The notes beneath the pieces were generated by a model. It saw nothing but the letters and a program-made list of their open reading frames with translations. It was not told the origin of the DNA and did not search any database. The translations under genes were made by a program, and so were the position numbers. From assembly GCF_900111195.1 (NCBI RefSeq), contig NZ_FOGL01000011.1:93793-142352 (forward strand): 48,560 nucleotides of DNA, written 5' to 3'. The DNA is from Gracilibacillus ureilyticus (GTDB lineage: Bacteria; Bacillota; Bacilli; Bacillales; Amphibacillaceae). Below, piece after piece: positions 16,115-26,184 of this stretch. The first letter of the stretch is position 1. Each line of letters opens with the position of its first letter.

Positions 16115-17356
16115 ATGGGTAAAAACAGAGTTGTAATTACAGGTCTAGGTGCAATTACACCGCTTGGAAACAATGTTAATGAATTCTGGAGTCATTTAAA
16201 ATCAGGTCAGTCAGGTATTGACTTTGTAACGAAAGTAAATAAAGACGAGTTTCCTGCAAAGGTCGCAGGAGAAGTCAGGAACTTTGACCCGACAGAATAT
16301 ATGGAAAAAAAGGAATCCAAAAGAATGGACCTTTTTACACAGTACGCAGTTGCTGCAGCAAAAATGGCGGTAGAAGATGCGAATTTGGAAATTACAGATG
16401 AAATCGCCCCAAAAGTAGGTGTCTGGATAGGTTCTGGAATAGGCGGTATGGCAACATATGACGAACAGTTCAGAAGATTTGTTGATAAAGGTTACAAACG
16501 AGTTAGTCCATTCTTCGTGCCTATGCTGATCCCTGATATGGCTGCAGGCCAGGTATCCATACAGTTAGGCGCGAAAGGTATCAATAACTGTTCTGTTACT
16601 GCTTGTGCATCTGGTGCAAATTCCATAGGTGATGCTTATAAAGTAATTGAGCGTGGTGATGCGGAGTTTATGATTACAGGTGGAGCGGAAGCCCCATTGA
16701 CTCCAATGTCATTTGCCGGTTTTTCTACAGCAAAAGCATTATCATTTAATGATGATCCGAAAACAGCAAGTCGCCCATTTGATAAAAATCGTGATGGATT
16801 CGTTATGGGTGAGGGGGCAGGTATTCTGGTAATTGAATCATTAGAATCTGCTCAAAAGCGAGGAGCGAAAATTTATGCGGAAATAGTCGGTTATGGTGCT
16901 TCGGGTGATGCCTACCACATTACGTCTCCAGCTCCGGAAGGGGAAGGGGCTGCTCGTGCAATGAAACAGGCTATTGAAGATGCAGGTATCAGTACAGAAG
17001 ATATAGATTATGTAAATGCACATGGTACAAGTACTGAATACAATGATTCTTTTGAAACACAGGCAATTAAATCAGTATTTGGTGAACATGCCTATAATTT
17101 AGACGTGTCTTCAACGAAATCAATGACAGGGCATTTATTAGGAGCAGCTGGTGCGGTAGAAGCCATTGCCTGCGTTAAAGCAATTCAGGACAGTATTGCA
17201 CCACCTACCATCAATTATGAAACACCAGATCCTGCTTGTGATTTAAATTATGTCCCAAATGAAGCGAAACAAAAAGAGATCAATTTTGCATTAAGCAATT
17301 CGTTAGGTTTTGGCGGACATAACGTGACATTAATTTTCAAAAAATACCAGGATTAA
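16115..17356 (+). CDS. fabF: 3-oxoacyl-ACP synthase II
   Basis: Elongates acyl-ACP with malonyl-ACP; target of cerulenin. 413 residues, the normal length. Active Cys164 in [10 protein letters not shown], first His in [11 protein letters not shown] and second His in [11 protein letters not shown]. Other marks are the N-terminal [14 protein letters not shown] and the C-terminal [15 protein letters not shown]. Start chosen at ATG 16115 because AAAGGAGGATGTAGT is directly upstream; an in-frame TTG at 16091 would add eight residues without a ribosome site. Co-transcribed with fabH; a terminator follows. Confidence 0.97.
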   Translation: MGKNRVVITGLGAITPLGNNVNEFWSHLKSGQSGIDFVTKVNKDEFPAKVAGEVRNFDPTEYMEKKESKRMDLFTQYAVAAAKMAVEDANLEITDEIAPKVGVWIGSGIGGMATYDEQFRRFVDKGYKRVSPFFVPMLIPDMAAGQVSIQLGAKGINNCSVTACASGANSIGDAYKVIERGDAEFMITGGAEAPLTPMSFAGFSTAKALSFNDDPKTASRPFDKNRDGFVMGEGAGILVIESLESAQKRGAKIYAEIVGYGASGDAYHITSPAPEGEGAARAMKQAIEDAGISTEDIDYVNAHGTSTEYNDSFETQAIKSVFGEHAYNLDVSSTKSMTGHLLGAAGAVEAIACVKAIQDSIAPPTINYETPDPACDLNYVPNEAKQKEINFALSNSLGFGGHNVTLIFKKYQD

Positions 17357-17373
17357 TATACAGCGAGGCTTTT

Positions 17374-17411
17374 GAACGAGTGCAGAGAGTATTTGCACTC
17401 GTTCTACTTTT
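17374..17411 (+). terminator. Terminator of fabH-fabF
   Basis: Stem GAACGAGTGCA/TGCACTCGTTC (17374-17384 with 17394-17404), loop of nine, tail TACTTTTTA. Confidence 0.88.
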
Positions 17412-17438
17412 TAGGGAAGAAATGAAGGGGTGCTTGAT

Positions 17439-18032
17439 ATGTATAAATTCGCAGCAAATATTTTAAAAATTATCCTAAGTCTATTTGGAAAAATAAAGGT
17501 CTATCAAAAAGAAAATCTGCCCAAATCAGGCGGATATGTTATTGCATGTACACATACAGGCTGGGTGGATATATTATGGCTGGGAATTGCTACACTTCCA
17601 ACAGAAATAAATTATATGGCAAAAAAAGAATTGTTTGAATCCAAATTGTTAAAATGGCTGATGAACCGCCTGCATGCATTTCCTGTTGACAGGGATAATC
17701 CAGGTCCAAGTACGATAAAAATACCAAAACGTCTGCTGGCAGAAGGAAAGGTTGTAGGAATATTTCCGAGTGGAACGAGAACGAGTGAGGATGTCCCTTT
17801 GAAAAGAGGTGCGGTAACCATCGCAGCAAACTCCAAAGTACCGATAATTCCAGCGGCATATATTGGACCCAATAATTTCAGTGACTTACTTAAACGGAAG
17901 AAACCAAAGCTGATTTACGGGAAACCAATATATCTTCCGGAAAATGAATCAAGAAAAGCCGGAATGGAAGTAATGATGTCCCGAGTGAATGAAGAGTTTA
18001 TAAATTTATCAGATAAATTAAGAGCTAAGTAA
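17439..18032 (+). CDS. plsC: 1-acyl-sn-glycerol-3-phosphate acyltransferase
   Basis: Makes phosphatidic acid at the cytoplasmic membrane face. 197 residues with an N-terminal hydrophobic helix. Acyltransferase block I HTGWVD (HX4D, His near 36), block II-type FPVDRDNPGP, block III FPSGTRTSEDVPLKRGA and block IV VPIIPAAYIGP. These segments fit B. subtilis PlsC (formerly YhdO) closely. The location after fabF differs from B. subtilis, where plsC lies elsewhere, but the link to lipid synthesis is clear. GAAGGGG precedes ATG 17439; GTG 17430 in frame is too close to that site. No FapR box is visible before it. Confidence 0.92.
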   Translation: MYKFAANILKIILSLFGKIKVYQKENLPKSGGYVIACTHTGWVDILWLGIATLPTEINYMAKKELFESKLLKWLMNRLHAFPVDRDNPGPSTIKIPKRLLAEGKVVGIFPSGTRTSEDVPLKRGAVTIAANSKVPIIPAAYIGPNNFSDLLKRKKPKLIYGKPIYLPENESRKAGMEVMMSRVNEEFINLSDKLRAK

Positions 18033-18189
18033 CCGCTGGCTCTTTCCTCTTCACTGAACATAGTAAATACTTCTCCCCCCTCTATTTTCTAAACTCCGAT
18101 TCTATATTAAAGGCTTGTACATATAATGAATAAAGTAAAACTCTGATCGTACAGCACTTTGAAAAAGATAAGGACAAGCAGGTGAATAA

Positions 18190-18402
18190 ATGATCTATGC
18201 ATTATTTTTTCTCTTAGGATTTGGGTTCGCTATATCTGGTGGGATGTCGATTATTTTATACTTGAATTTCATTCCGGCTGGTCTTTCATTCATCGATTAT
18301 TTATCGATTATTCAATCAAAAATGGAGTGCTATTTCTTTATTGTTGGCTTAGTAATGATGGGGATTTCCTTAAATAAATTAACAGTGATGTCTGTAAAAT
18401 AA
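18190..18402 (+). CDS. Small two-helix membrane protein, hypothetical
   Basis: 70 residues with two hydrophobic helices: LFFLLGFGFAISGGMSIILYL (about 5-25) and YFFIVGLVMMGISLNKL (about 47-64), joined by a loop with FIDYLSIIQSKMECY. Resembles a short Bacillaceae protein often found by yjbA, but I cannot name a family. GCAGGTGAATAA precedes ATG 18190. Sits between plsC and yjbA in the same direction. Function not predictable. Confidence 0.65.
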   Translation: MIYALFFLLGFGFAISGGMSIILYLNFIPAGLSFIDYLSIIQSKMECYFFIVGLVMMGISLNKLTVMSVK

Positions 18403-18479
18403 TAGTAATGCAAGAATAAATTTTCCTCATTTGGTCATACTGTTTGATAAGAAATTAGCGTAAAGTGAGGGTTTATCAT

Positions 18480-19235
18480 ATGTTATATTTACATGATGTA
18501 TGGGTGAATTGGTTTGAAGGTGAAGAGAATGGATATAATATTTGTTCTTTCCATGAATGGCGGACATCTGATGGAATTGAAATTTTAGATCAAGTTCCCG
18601 TACTCTATATTGATAAAGAAACCTTTCATACGATTGAGAATGACTTACATGATATTCCGAAAGAAATACTGGAACAGATTTATAAACGGGCTTATATTCG
18701 TAAAAACCAGGAACGGAAAGTATTAGAGTATGCATGTGTTGTTACTGATGGACGGTCTATATTGGCATTCGATACAATGGGTTACCAGATTCCCATTAGA
18801 AAAAGCCGCCTGATACCAAGACAGGAAAGGCTTGTTTTGGAGTTAATTGAAGGAAGGGAAGTAAAAACCTATCATAACAATGAACCTGGCGAAAAGGAAT
18901 TCCATATCTTATCACTGCCGCCAGAATCGATGATGGGTTTGACCAGAAGAGAACGACAGTTGAAACAGCTGTTAATGATCGCACTGGATCAATTACAGGT
19001 TTCTAAATGTCTGGAAGAAATTCGCTACTGGTTAACAGAGTGGCAGCCTGAAAATTATGCAATGATTAAAAATATGAATTTTAAGGAAGCATGGACCCAT
19101 TTATACAATGATCTGGTAACAGGATGGTCCCATAAACATGAAGCGTTTTGCCGACAGATTATGAAAGGGCAGGCGTTCTATGAAAACATTTTGGAAGAGG
19201 AACAAAACAATAGAACAACTAAATCAGTAAAGTAA
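18480..19235 (+). CDS. yjbA: UPF0736 protein YjbA
   Basis: 251 residues, soluble, no signal peptide. Opens MLYLHDVWVNWFEGEENGYN and contains the conserved FHEWR, LPPESMMGLTRRERQLK and WLTEWQPE segments of UPF0736. Function is unknown in B. subtilis too; the gene precedes trpS there, as here, though trpS is on the opposite strand in this window. Start chosen at ATG 18480 with GTGAGGG upstream; the in-frame GTG at 18465 is part of that ribosome site. Confidence 0.9.
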   Translation: MLYLHDVWVNWFEGEENGYNICSFHEWRTSDGIEILDQVPVLYIDKETFHTIENDLHDIPKEILEQIYKRAYIRKNQERKVLEYACVVTDGRSILAFDTMGYQIPIRKSRLIPRQERLVLELIEGREVKTYHNNEPGEKEFHILSLPPESMMGLTRRERQLKQLLMIALDQLQVSKCLEEIRYWLTEWQPENYAMIKNMNFKEAWTHLYNDLVTGWSHKHEAFCRQIMKGQAFYENILEEEQNNRTTKSVK

Positions 19236-19276
19236 ATGATAAGGCTGGAAGAAAACGATGAAGTTTCACCTAATAT

Positions 19277-19315
19277 AAAAAATCTCATGAACTAACATGG
19301 TTCATGAGATTTTTT
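19277..19315. terminator. Bidirectional terminator between yjbA and trpS
   Basis: Perfect 16-bp stem AAAAAATCTCATGAAC/GTTCATGAGATTTTTT, loop of seven. Runs of A and T flank it, so it works for both convergent genes. Confidence 0.95.
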
Positions 19316-19321
19316 ATCTGC

Positions 19322-20326
<1,005 letters not shown>

Positions 20327-20337
20327 TCATATTAATT

Positions 20338-20585
20338 TGTTTGCATATAAAAAGGTCCATTCTCCCCAAAAAAGAAGGGACGAATGAACCGCGGTACCAC
20401 CCTTGTTATCACTAAACTTGTGATCACTTGATAAACTGGATAATGTTAGTTAAACAATGAAAATATACGTGAGAAAAGCCCAATTCCTTCCTAATCTTAG
20501 TACCTATTCCCACCATCCATAGGCTCTCTGTAACCAGGGGACTAAGAAGTACTCCACTTTTCATTTTCAAAAAAATTATGATTTT
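20338..20585 (-). promoter_or_regulatory. T-box riboswitch of trpS
   Basis: On the minus strand: AGAGAG and the distal stem-I loop GGATGGTGGGAA, then GAATTGG with specifier codon TGG at 20482-20480 (Trp). The T-box AGGGTGGTACCGC is at 20403-20391. It is followed by a terminator stem (roughly 20392-20351, GGTTCATTCGTCCC with GGGGAGAATGGACC) and a T-run. Uncharged tRNA-Trp would favour the antiterminator. The variable T-box base is U, which would form a G-U pair if the tRNA keeps G73. This explains the coding gap before trpS. Confidence 0.95.
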
Positions 20586-20622
20586 TATTGAATTATATAG
20601 AATTCCTGCCATTTTTTCAAGT

Positions 20623-20982
20623 TTAATTATAGTAAATAACGAGAAGTATACCCATAAGAAGAAACATTAGCCCGCCTTGTAACAAGAAGAACAGGATCCA
20701 GTCAGGGTTCACTTTATCTGATGGTGCACCATTATCCTGCCAGGTTTCCTCCCATTGCTTCTTTTTATCAGTTCGGGTAAAAACTTTTCTGAAACTATTT
20801 ACAGTAATATCAAAGAACCCCTTAGAGATAACGAATAATAATAATCCGGAAACTAAATAAATCCCTGAAAGATAAAAGGTAATATTTATAAAATCAATGA
20901 TTGAAATATCTTTTTTTAGTAAAAGAAGAAAAATTAGACACACTAAACATTGAACAAAAAAGAAAAGAAACTGTTTTTTCAT
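20623..20982 (-). CDS. DUF3899 membrane protein
   Basis: 119 residues. Helices at about 4-20, 28-52 and 93-116; a cytoplasmic loop with SFRKVFTRTDKKKQWEETWQD and a second segment NPDWILFFLLQGG. The pattern fits DUF3899 of Bacillaceae; no function is known. Start chosen at ATG 20982, with GAGGGGGGATCAC directly upstream; an in-frame start at 20997 has no ribosome site. Lies upstream of trpS on the same strand, with the T-box leader between, so read-through into trpS is possible. Confidence 0.75.
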   Translation of the reverse strand: MKKQFLFFFVQCLVCLIFLLLLKKDISIIDFINITFYLSGIYLVSGLLLFVISKGFFDITVNSFRKVFTRTDKKKQWEETWQDNGAPSDKVNPDWILFFLLQGGLMFLLMGILLVIYYN

Positions 20983-21061
20983 GTGATCCCCCCTCACAGC
21001 TTATTATCTACGAAGAAGAAGAAAATAACAATTATTTAAATAGTCTGAATAGATGGAATAT

Positions 21062-21085
21062 TCCCTATATTTGTCGAAATATAGG
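21062..21085. repeat. Inverted repeat upstream of oppA
   Basis: TCCCTATATTT and AAATATAGGA flank GTCG, a near-perfect palindrome about 150 bp before oppA. It has no long T-run. It could be a regulator site or a weak terminator of an antisense transcript. It is a poor match to CodY (9 of 15). Confidence 0.45.
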
Positions 21086-21233
21086 AAAAAATATTTATTT
21101 TTCGTAAGGTAATCGACTCATTTTTAGCGTAAAAAGAGAAAATATGTCGAATATGTAAGGGGTTAAATGTATAATAAATTGTGAAAAGTTTACAAAAACT
21201 TTATCTACATTAACAACAGGAGGTTTCACAATA

Positions 21234-22931
21234 ATGAAGAATAGAAATTGGCTATTTTTATTGCTTGGATTATTGTTAGCAATATCATTGGTTGCATGTT
21301 CAACCGGTGGCGACAATTCATCACAGGAAGACACTGAAGAAGAAGAAGGCAATACAGATACAGATACAGTTACAGAAGAAGAGAAAATCTTAAGGATTTC
21401 TTCCACATCGGATATTCCAACAATGGATCCAATTATGACGGAGGATAATGTTTCGACACAATGGATTGATACAGTTTATGAAGGTCTATACCGTCAGGCA
21501 CCAGGTGGAGAAATTGTTTCAGGTATTGCGAAAATGGAAGAAACAGAAGTTAGTGAAGATGGTTTAACTTATACATTCCATTTACGCGATGATGCAAAAT
21601 GGGCAAACGGAGATCCTGTTACCGCACAAGATTTCGTGTACGGTTGGCAGCGTGCAGTTAACCCTGATAATGGATCTTTCTATGGTAACTACTTAATGAG
21701 CGGTAAAATCAAAAACGCAGCACAAATATTTGCAGGAGAATTAGCACCAGAAGAACTTGGTGTAAGTGCTCCAGATGAACATACATTTGTAGTGGAGTTA
21801 GAAGTACCAGTTCCTTACTTTGATTCTTATGTAATTAATGCAAACTTCTTGCCAGCACATCAGGAATTTGTTGAAGCACAAGGAGATAACTTCTCGTTAT
21901 CACCTGAAAGTATTTTAGCAAATGGTCCTTATAAAATGACTAGCTGGAAAGCTGAAAACGGTTGGGAATTAGTGAAGAACGAAGAGTATTGGGATGCTGA
22001 AAACGTAGCATTAGACGGAATTTCAGTTAAAGTTCTTAAAGAAGCTGACACAAGATTATCTAACTATGAAACAGGAAACCTTGATCGAGTTACATTGTCA
22101 GGTTCACAAGTTAAGGATAATCAAACAAGCCCAGAATTCCAGTCACTAAATGAAGCATCAACATTTTACATGAAAATGAACCAGGAATCTGCGGAGAAAA
22201 GTGAATATATGCAAAATTATAATTTCCGTATGGCTCTATCAAAAGCATTTGATAAACAAGCATACATTGATGTAGTATATGGTAATGATTCAACACCAGT
22301 AAATTACTTTGTTCCTGCCGAATTTGTAGAACATCCGGAAACAGGGGAAGACTTCCAGACAGGCAGTGATCTTCTAGCTTTCGATAAAGAAGCAGCACAG
22401 GAATATTGGGCTAAAGCAAAAGAAGAACTGGGCTTTGAGGAAGTAACCTTAAGCTTCTTAAGTGGGGATACGGATGTTGCAAAAGATATTAGTGAGATAA
22501 TGAAAACAGAATTAGAGAAAAATCTTGAAGGTTTAACAATAGAAACAGTGAACGTACCATGGGCACAACAATTAGACTTAATGCGTACGAAAGAATATGA
22601 ATTAGCAGTATCAGGCTGGGTGCCAGACTATAAAGATGCCATTTCATTTATCGACATATTTGTAACAGGTGGAGAGAACAATGATGTTGGCTACTCCAAC
22701 GAAGAATACGATGCACTTGTTAAATCAGCTAAAAATGAACTGGCTTTAGATCCTGTAGCCCGTTTTGAAGCATTACAGGAAGCGGAAAAAATCCTATTGG
22801 AAGATGCTGCAATTGCACCAATCCTTCAAAGAAAAACTTCTGTTTTAGCTAAAAATTATGTAAAAGGTTTAGATCAATTAAATCCTTTCTCTAATAATTA
22901 CAGCTTTAAGTATGTAGATATTGAAAAATAA
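21234..22931 (+). CDS. oppA: Oligopeptide ABC transporter, substrate-binding lipoprotein
   Basis: Captures peptides outside the membrane for OppBCDF. 565 residues. Lipobox SLVAC (Cys22), an acidic Ser/Thr linker to about 50, then the SBP_bac_5 fold: DIPTMDPIMTEDNVSTQWIDTVYEGL, LRDDAKWANGDPVTAQDFVYGWQRAVNP, LANGPYKMTSWK, and the C-terminal RKTSVLAKNYVKGL. Strong AGGAGGTTTCACAATA before ATG 21234. First gene of the operon; a hairpin downstream probably makes OppA more abundant than the other subunits. A TATAAT at 21170-21175 may be its -10, but the -35 is poor. Confidence 0.95.
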   Translation: MKNRNWLFLLLGLLLAISLVACSTGGDNSSQEDTEEEEGNTDTDTVTEEEKILRISSTSDIPTMDPIMTEDNVSTQWIDTVYEGLYRQAPGGEIVSGIAKMEETEVSEDGLTYTFHLRDDAKWANGDPVTAQDFVYGWQRAVNPDNGSFYGNYLMSGKIKNAAQIFAGELAPEELGVSAPDEHTFVVELEVPVPYFDSYVINANFLPAHQEFVEAQGDNFSLSPESILANGPYKMTSWKAENGWELVKNEEYWDAENVALDGISVKVLKEADTRLSNYETGNLDRVTLSGSQVKDNQTSPEFQSLNEASTFYMKMNQESAEKSEYMQNYNFRMALSKAFDKQAYIDVVYGNDSTPVNYFVPAEFVEHPETGEDFQTGSDLLAFDKEAAQEYWAKAKEELGFEEVTLSFLSGDTDVAKDISEIMKTELEKNLEGLTIETVNVPWAQQLDLMRTKEYELAVSGWVPDYKDAISFIDIFVTGGENNDVGYSNEEYDALVKSAKNELALDPVARFEALQEAEKILLEDAAIAPILQRKTSVLAKNYVKGLDQLNPFSNNYSFKYVDIEK

Positions 22932-22943
22932 GGTTTTTAATGG

Positions 22944-22977
22944 AAAGAGAGTATATGACTTTATACTCTCTTTTATC
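22944..22977 (+). terminator. Hairpin between oppA and oppB (attenuating terminator)
   Basis: Perfect 12-bp stem AAAGAGAGTATA/TATACTCTCTTT with loop of six and a short T tail. About 60 bp separate it from oppB, and no clear new promoter is seen, so it is probably a leaky terminator or mRNA-stabilising structure. Confidence 0.8.
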
Positions 22978-23036
22978 CTGTTAAGTGAATTTTTAGAATA
23001 TTCAATCTTTATTATTTAATGTAGGAGGTGGGGGAA

Positions 23037-23972
23037 TTGGCTAAATACCTTATACAAAGGTTAATTTATATGATTATTACGTTATTTATAATCATAACAG
23101 CAACTTTTTTCCTTATGAAGATTATGCCAGGATCTCCCTTTAATAACCTCGGAGGGAAAATAACCGAGGAACAGCAGGCGTTATTAGAGGAAAAATACGG
23201 GCTGGATGATCCGGTACCTGTTCAATATTTTAAATACTTAACAGGTATAGTTCGCGGAGATTTCGGTGTGTCCTTTCAATACGAAAATCGCCCGGTAACT
23301 GACATGCTGCTTGAGCGTATTGGTCCTTCGGCAGAGCTTGGTGCACAGGCATTAATTATTGGAGCAGTACTCGGAATCATTCTTGGGATGATTGCCGCAA
23401 TTAAACACAACACCTGGATAGATTATACTTCCAATATTGTTGCAGTTATTGGTATTTCAATACCATCCTTTGTTTTTGCAGGTTTATTACAATATTACCT
23501 TGCTGTGAAATGGAGACTGTTCCCTGTATCGTTCTGGGAAAGTCCTATTCATACGGTGCTTCCGACCATTGCGCTTATGATTTTTCCAATGGCGATTTGT
23601 GCCAGATTTATGCGAACAGAAATGTTAGAAGTGTTAGGTTCTGATTATATTGAATTAGCACGTGCTAAAGGTGTATCAAATGGAAGTATTATGTTTAAAC
23701 ATGCCTTAAGAAATGCATTAATACCGGTAATTACTGTATTAGGCCCTATGACTGTTAGTTTAATGACAGGAACTTTAGTTATTGAGCAGATTTTTGCAGT
23801 TCCGGGTATTGGTGAACAATTTGTTTCATCAATAAACACGAATGATTATCCTGTCATCATGGGAACAACGATATTATTCGCAGTACTGTTTGTTGTCGTT
23901 ATATTAATTGTAGATTTACTATATGGATTAATTGATCCTAGAATTCGTATTACAGGAGGAGGGAAGGACTAA
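23037..23972 (+). CDS. oppB: Oligopeptide ABC transporter, permease
   Basis: Membrane subunit of the Opp importer, 311 residues with six helices. Amino-terminal KYLIQRLIYMIITLFIIITATFFLMKIMPGSPF is the typical OppB/DppB opening, and the EAA loop is ELARAKGVSNGSIMFKHALRNALIPV. Start is TTG 23037, preceded by AGGAGG; the GTG at 23028 lies within that site. The stop overlaps the oppC start (TAATG). Confidence 0.95.
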   Translation: MAKYLIQRLIYMIITLFIIITATFFLMKIMPGSPFNNLGGKITEEQQALLEEKYGLDDPVPVQYFKYLTGIVRGDFGVSFQYENRPVTDMLLERIGPSAELGAQALIIGAVLGIILGMIAAIKHNTWIDYTSNIVAVIGISIPSFVFAGLLQYYLAVKWRLFPVSFWESPIHTVLPTIALMIFPMAICARFMRTEMLEVLGSDYIELARAKGVSNGSIMFKHALRNALIPVITVLGPMTVSLMTGTLVIEQIFAVPGIGEQFVSSINTNDYPVIMGTTILFAVLFVVVILIVDLLYGLIDPRIRITGGGKD

Positions 23973-25120
23973 TGGACAAAGCGAAAAATGAATATACAAA
24001 AGAGAAGTTTCAGCGTGTCCATGTTCGAGAAGAGTTAGGTGAAGAACTTACTCGTCCTCAACTCTCCTACTGGAAAGATGCCTGGCTTCGACTAGCTAAA
24101 AATAAAGGAGCAATTGGCGGGCTTGTTGTCATCCTGTTTATTGTCGCGATCGCATTGACAGGCCCTCTTATGAATGATTATTCAATGGATGATGCGAACT
24201 ATGATGCTGCATATATGCCGCCTAAAGTAAAAGGTTTAAGTTGGCTTGGATTGGATGGAATGCAAACATATGAAGTTCAGGGGACAACTGTGGAAGATGC
24301 CATTCAACGTGGATTAGATGGTTATGAAATTGAAGAGAAATATGTACAGAATACCGAAGTTATAGAAGAACCGAATGAAGGTAATGACAATTATTATAAA
24401 GTGGCAATGGAAGTAGATATATATGGTGCCAAGGGACTTGATGACACTTATTACTGGTTCGGAACAGACAGTATGGGGCGTGACCTCTGGACAAGGATAT
24501 GGAAAGGCACTCAAATTTCCCTTTATATCGGAGTTCTGGCCGCTATGATTGATATGGTAATTGGTGTGTTATACGGTGGTATATCAGGTTATTATGGTGG
24601 GCGTACTGACAATATTATGCAACGTATTATTGAAGTATTATCAGGGATACCAAACTTAGTCATTGTTATTTTGATGATTATGCTGCTTAGTCCCGGTTTA
24701 TTAGCTATTACTATTGCCTTAACGATTACTGGATGGATAGGTATGGCAAGGATTGTGCGTGGGCAAGTATTGAAATTGAAGAACCAGGAATTCGTTTTGG
24801 CTGCAAGAACGCTTGGAGCGAATGATAAAAGAGTTTTAATGAAACATTTAATTCCAAATGTTCTAAGTGTAATTATTATCAATACTATGTTTACAATACC
24901 TAGTGCTATTTTCTTTGAATCATTTTTAAGCTTTATTGGACTTGGACTACAACCGCCAGATGCATCATTAGGGACATTAATTGATACAGCCTTCGATGAT
25001 TACAGAGTATATCCATACATGTTATTATTCCCGGCTTTAATAATTTCTCTATTGATGATTGGCTTTAATATATTAGCAGATGGATTACGGGATGCCTTAG
25101 ATCCGAAAATGAGACGATAG
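23972..25120 (+). CDS. oppC: Oligopeptide ABC transporter, permease with large external insert
   Basis: 382 residues, longer than the usual 300. OppC_N segment (SYWKDAWLRLAKNKGAIGG) leads into the first helix, then about 100 extracytoplasmic residues (DDANYDAAYMPPK through GTTVEDAIQRGLDGYEIEEK) before the FGTDSMGRDLWTR motif that opens the BPD core. EAA loop: AARTLGANDKRVLMKHLIPN. The insert is also seen, as I recall, in other Bacillaceae OppC proteins, where it may contact OppA. Translationally coupled to oppB. Confidence 0.93.
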   Translation: MDKAKNEYTKEKFQRVHVREELGEELTRPQLSYWKDAWLRLAKNKGAIGGLVVILFIVAIALTGPLMNDYSMDDANYDAAYMPPKVKGLSWLGLDGMQTYEVQGTTVEDAIQRGLDGYEIEEKYVQNTEVIEEPNEGNDNYYKVAMEVDIYGAKGLDDTYYWFGTDSMGRDLWTRIWKGTQISLYIGVLAAMIDMVIGVLYGGISGYYGGRTDNIMQRIIEVLSGIPNLVIVILMIMLLSPGLLAITIALTITGWIGMARIVRGQVLKLKNQEFVLAARTLGANDKRVLMKHLIPNVLSVIIINTMFTIPSAIFFESFLSFIGLGLQPPDASLGTLIDTAFDDYRVYPYMLLFPALIISLLMIGFNILADGLRDALDPKMRR

Positions 25121-25137
25121 AATGGGAGGTGGCAGCT

Positions 25138-26184
25138 TTGGAAAATATTTTAGACGTAAATAATTTACATGTTACTTTTGATACGTATGGTGGAAAAGTA
25201 CAAGCCGTTAGAGGTGTTAATTTCTCGTTAAAAAAAGGGGAAACGTTAGCAATTGTTGGGGAATCAGGTTCTGGTAAATCTGTAACAACAAAGGCGTTAA
25301 TGGGCTTAATCAAAAAACCGGCAGGGAAAATCCCGGAAGGTGAGATTTTGTTTGATGGTAAAGACTTAGCAAAATTAAACGAAAAACAAATGCAGAAAAT
25401 AAGAGGTAAGGATATTTCAATGATATTCCAGGATCCAATGACTTCATTGAATCCGACAATGAAGATAGGTAAGCAGATTATGGAAGGTTTAATTCTCCAT
25501 CAAAAGAAATCCAAACAGGAGGCAAAAGCAAGGGCACTTGAATTATTAGACCTTGTAGGAATTCCGAATCCCGAAAAGAGATTAAATCAATACCCTCACC
25601 AGTTCTCAGGCGGGATGCGTCAACGTGTAGTGATTGCTATAGCACTTGCATGCAATCCGAAAGTATTGATTGCAGATGAACCAACAACTGCCCTGGATGT
25701 TACCATTCAGGCACAGATAATTGAGTTAATGAAGGACATTCAATCAAAAATGGATACTTCTATTATATTTATAACGCATGATCTAGGTGTGGTGGCAAAT
25801 GTGGCAGACCGGGTTGCTGTAATGTATGCTGGGAAAATAGTGGAAATAGGAACAGTGGATGATGTTTTCTATAATCCCAAACATCCTTATACGTGGGGAT
25901 TACTAGGTTCTATGCCTACAGTAGACAGTACGGAAGAGAAACTTCTTGCCATTCCAGGTACACCGCCTGATTTAATTAGTCCGCCTAAGGGAGATGCATT
26001 TGCGGCAAGAAATGAGTATGCCTTAGCGATTGATTTTGAAGAGGAACCTCCTATGTTTAAGGTATCTGATACCCATTATGCTGCAACATGGCTTTTACAC
26101 GAAAATGCACCGGAAATCGAGCCGCCTCCAGCAGTAAAAAAACGAATGGCAGGTATTGCTGGTGAGGAGGGAAGTCAATCATGA
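25138..26184 (+). CDS. oppD: Oligopeptide ABC transporter, ATPase OppD
   Basis: 348 residues. Walker [10 protein letters not shown]-loop MIFQDP, ABC signature FSGGMRQR, Walker B VLIADEP and H-loop THD. The C-terminal oligo_HPY region normally has four cysteines (CPFxxRCxxAxxxC) that can hold an Fe-S cluster; here the matching stretch reads [16 protein letters not shown] and has none. Some other Bacillus OppD proteins seem to share this form. Start TTG 25138, with GGGAGGTGG upstream; GTG 25129 is inside that site. ATGA overlap with oppF. Confidence 0.95.
   Translation: MENILDVNNLHVTFDTYGGKVQAVRGVNFSLKKGETLAIVGESGSGKSVTTKALMGLIKKPAGKIPEGEILFDGKDLAKLNEKQMQKIRGKDISMIFQDPMTSLNPTMKIGKQIMEGLILHQKKSKQEAKARALELLDLVGIPNPEKRLNQYPHQFSGGMRQRVVIAIALACNPKVLIADEPTTALDVTIQAQIIELMKDIQSKMDTSIIFITHDLGVVANVADRVAVMYAGKIVEIGTVDDVFYNPKHPYTWGLLGSMPTVDSTEEKLLAIPGTPPDLISPPKGDAFAARNEYALAIDFEEEPPMFKVSDTHYAATWLLHENAPEIEPPPAVKKRMAGIAGEEGSQS

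Noticed and set aside
20424-20612. 62-residue minus-strand frame upstream of trpS
   Set aside because: It coincides with the T-box leader, including the specifier and stem I; the RNA structure explains the sequence.
21062-21085. CodY box before oppA
   Set aside because: The palindrome matches only 9 of 15 consensus positions; kept as an unassigned inverted repeat.
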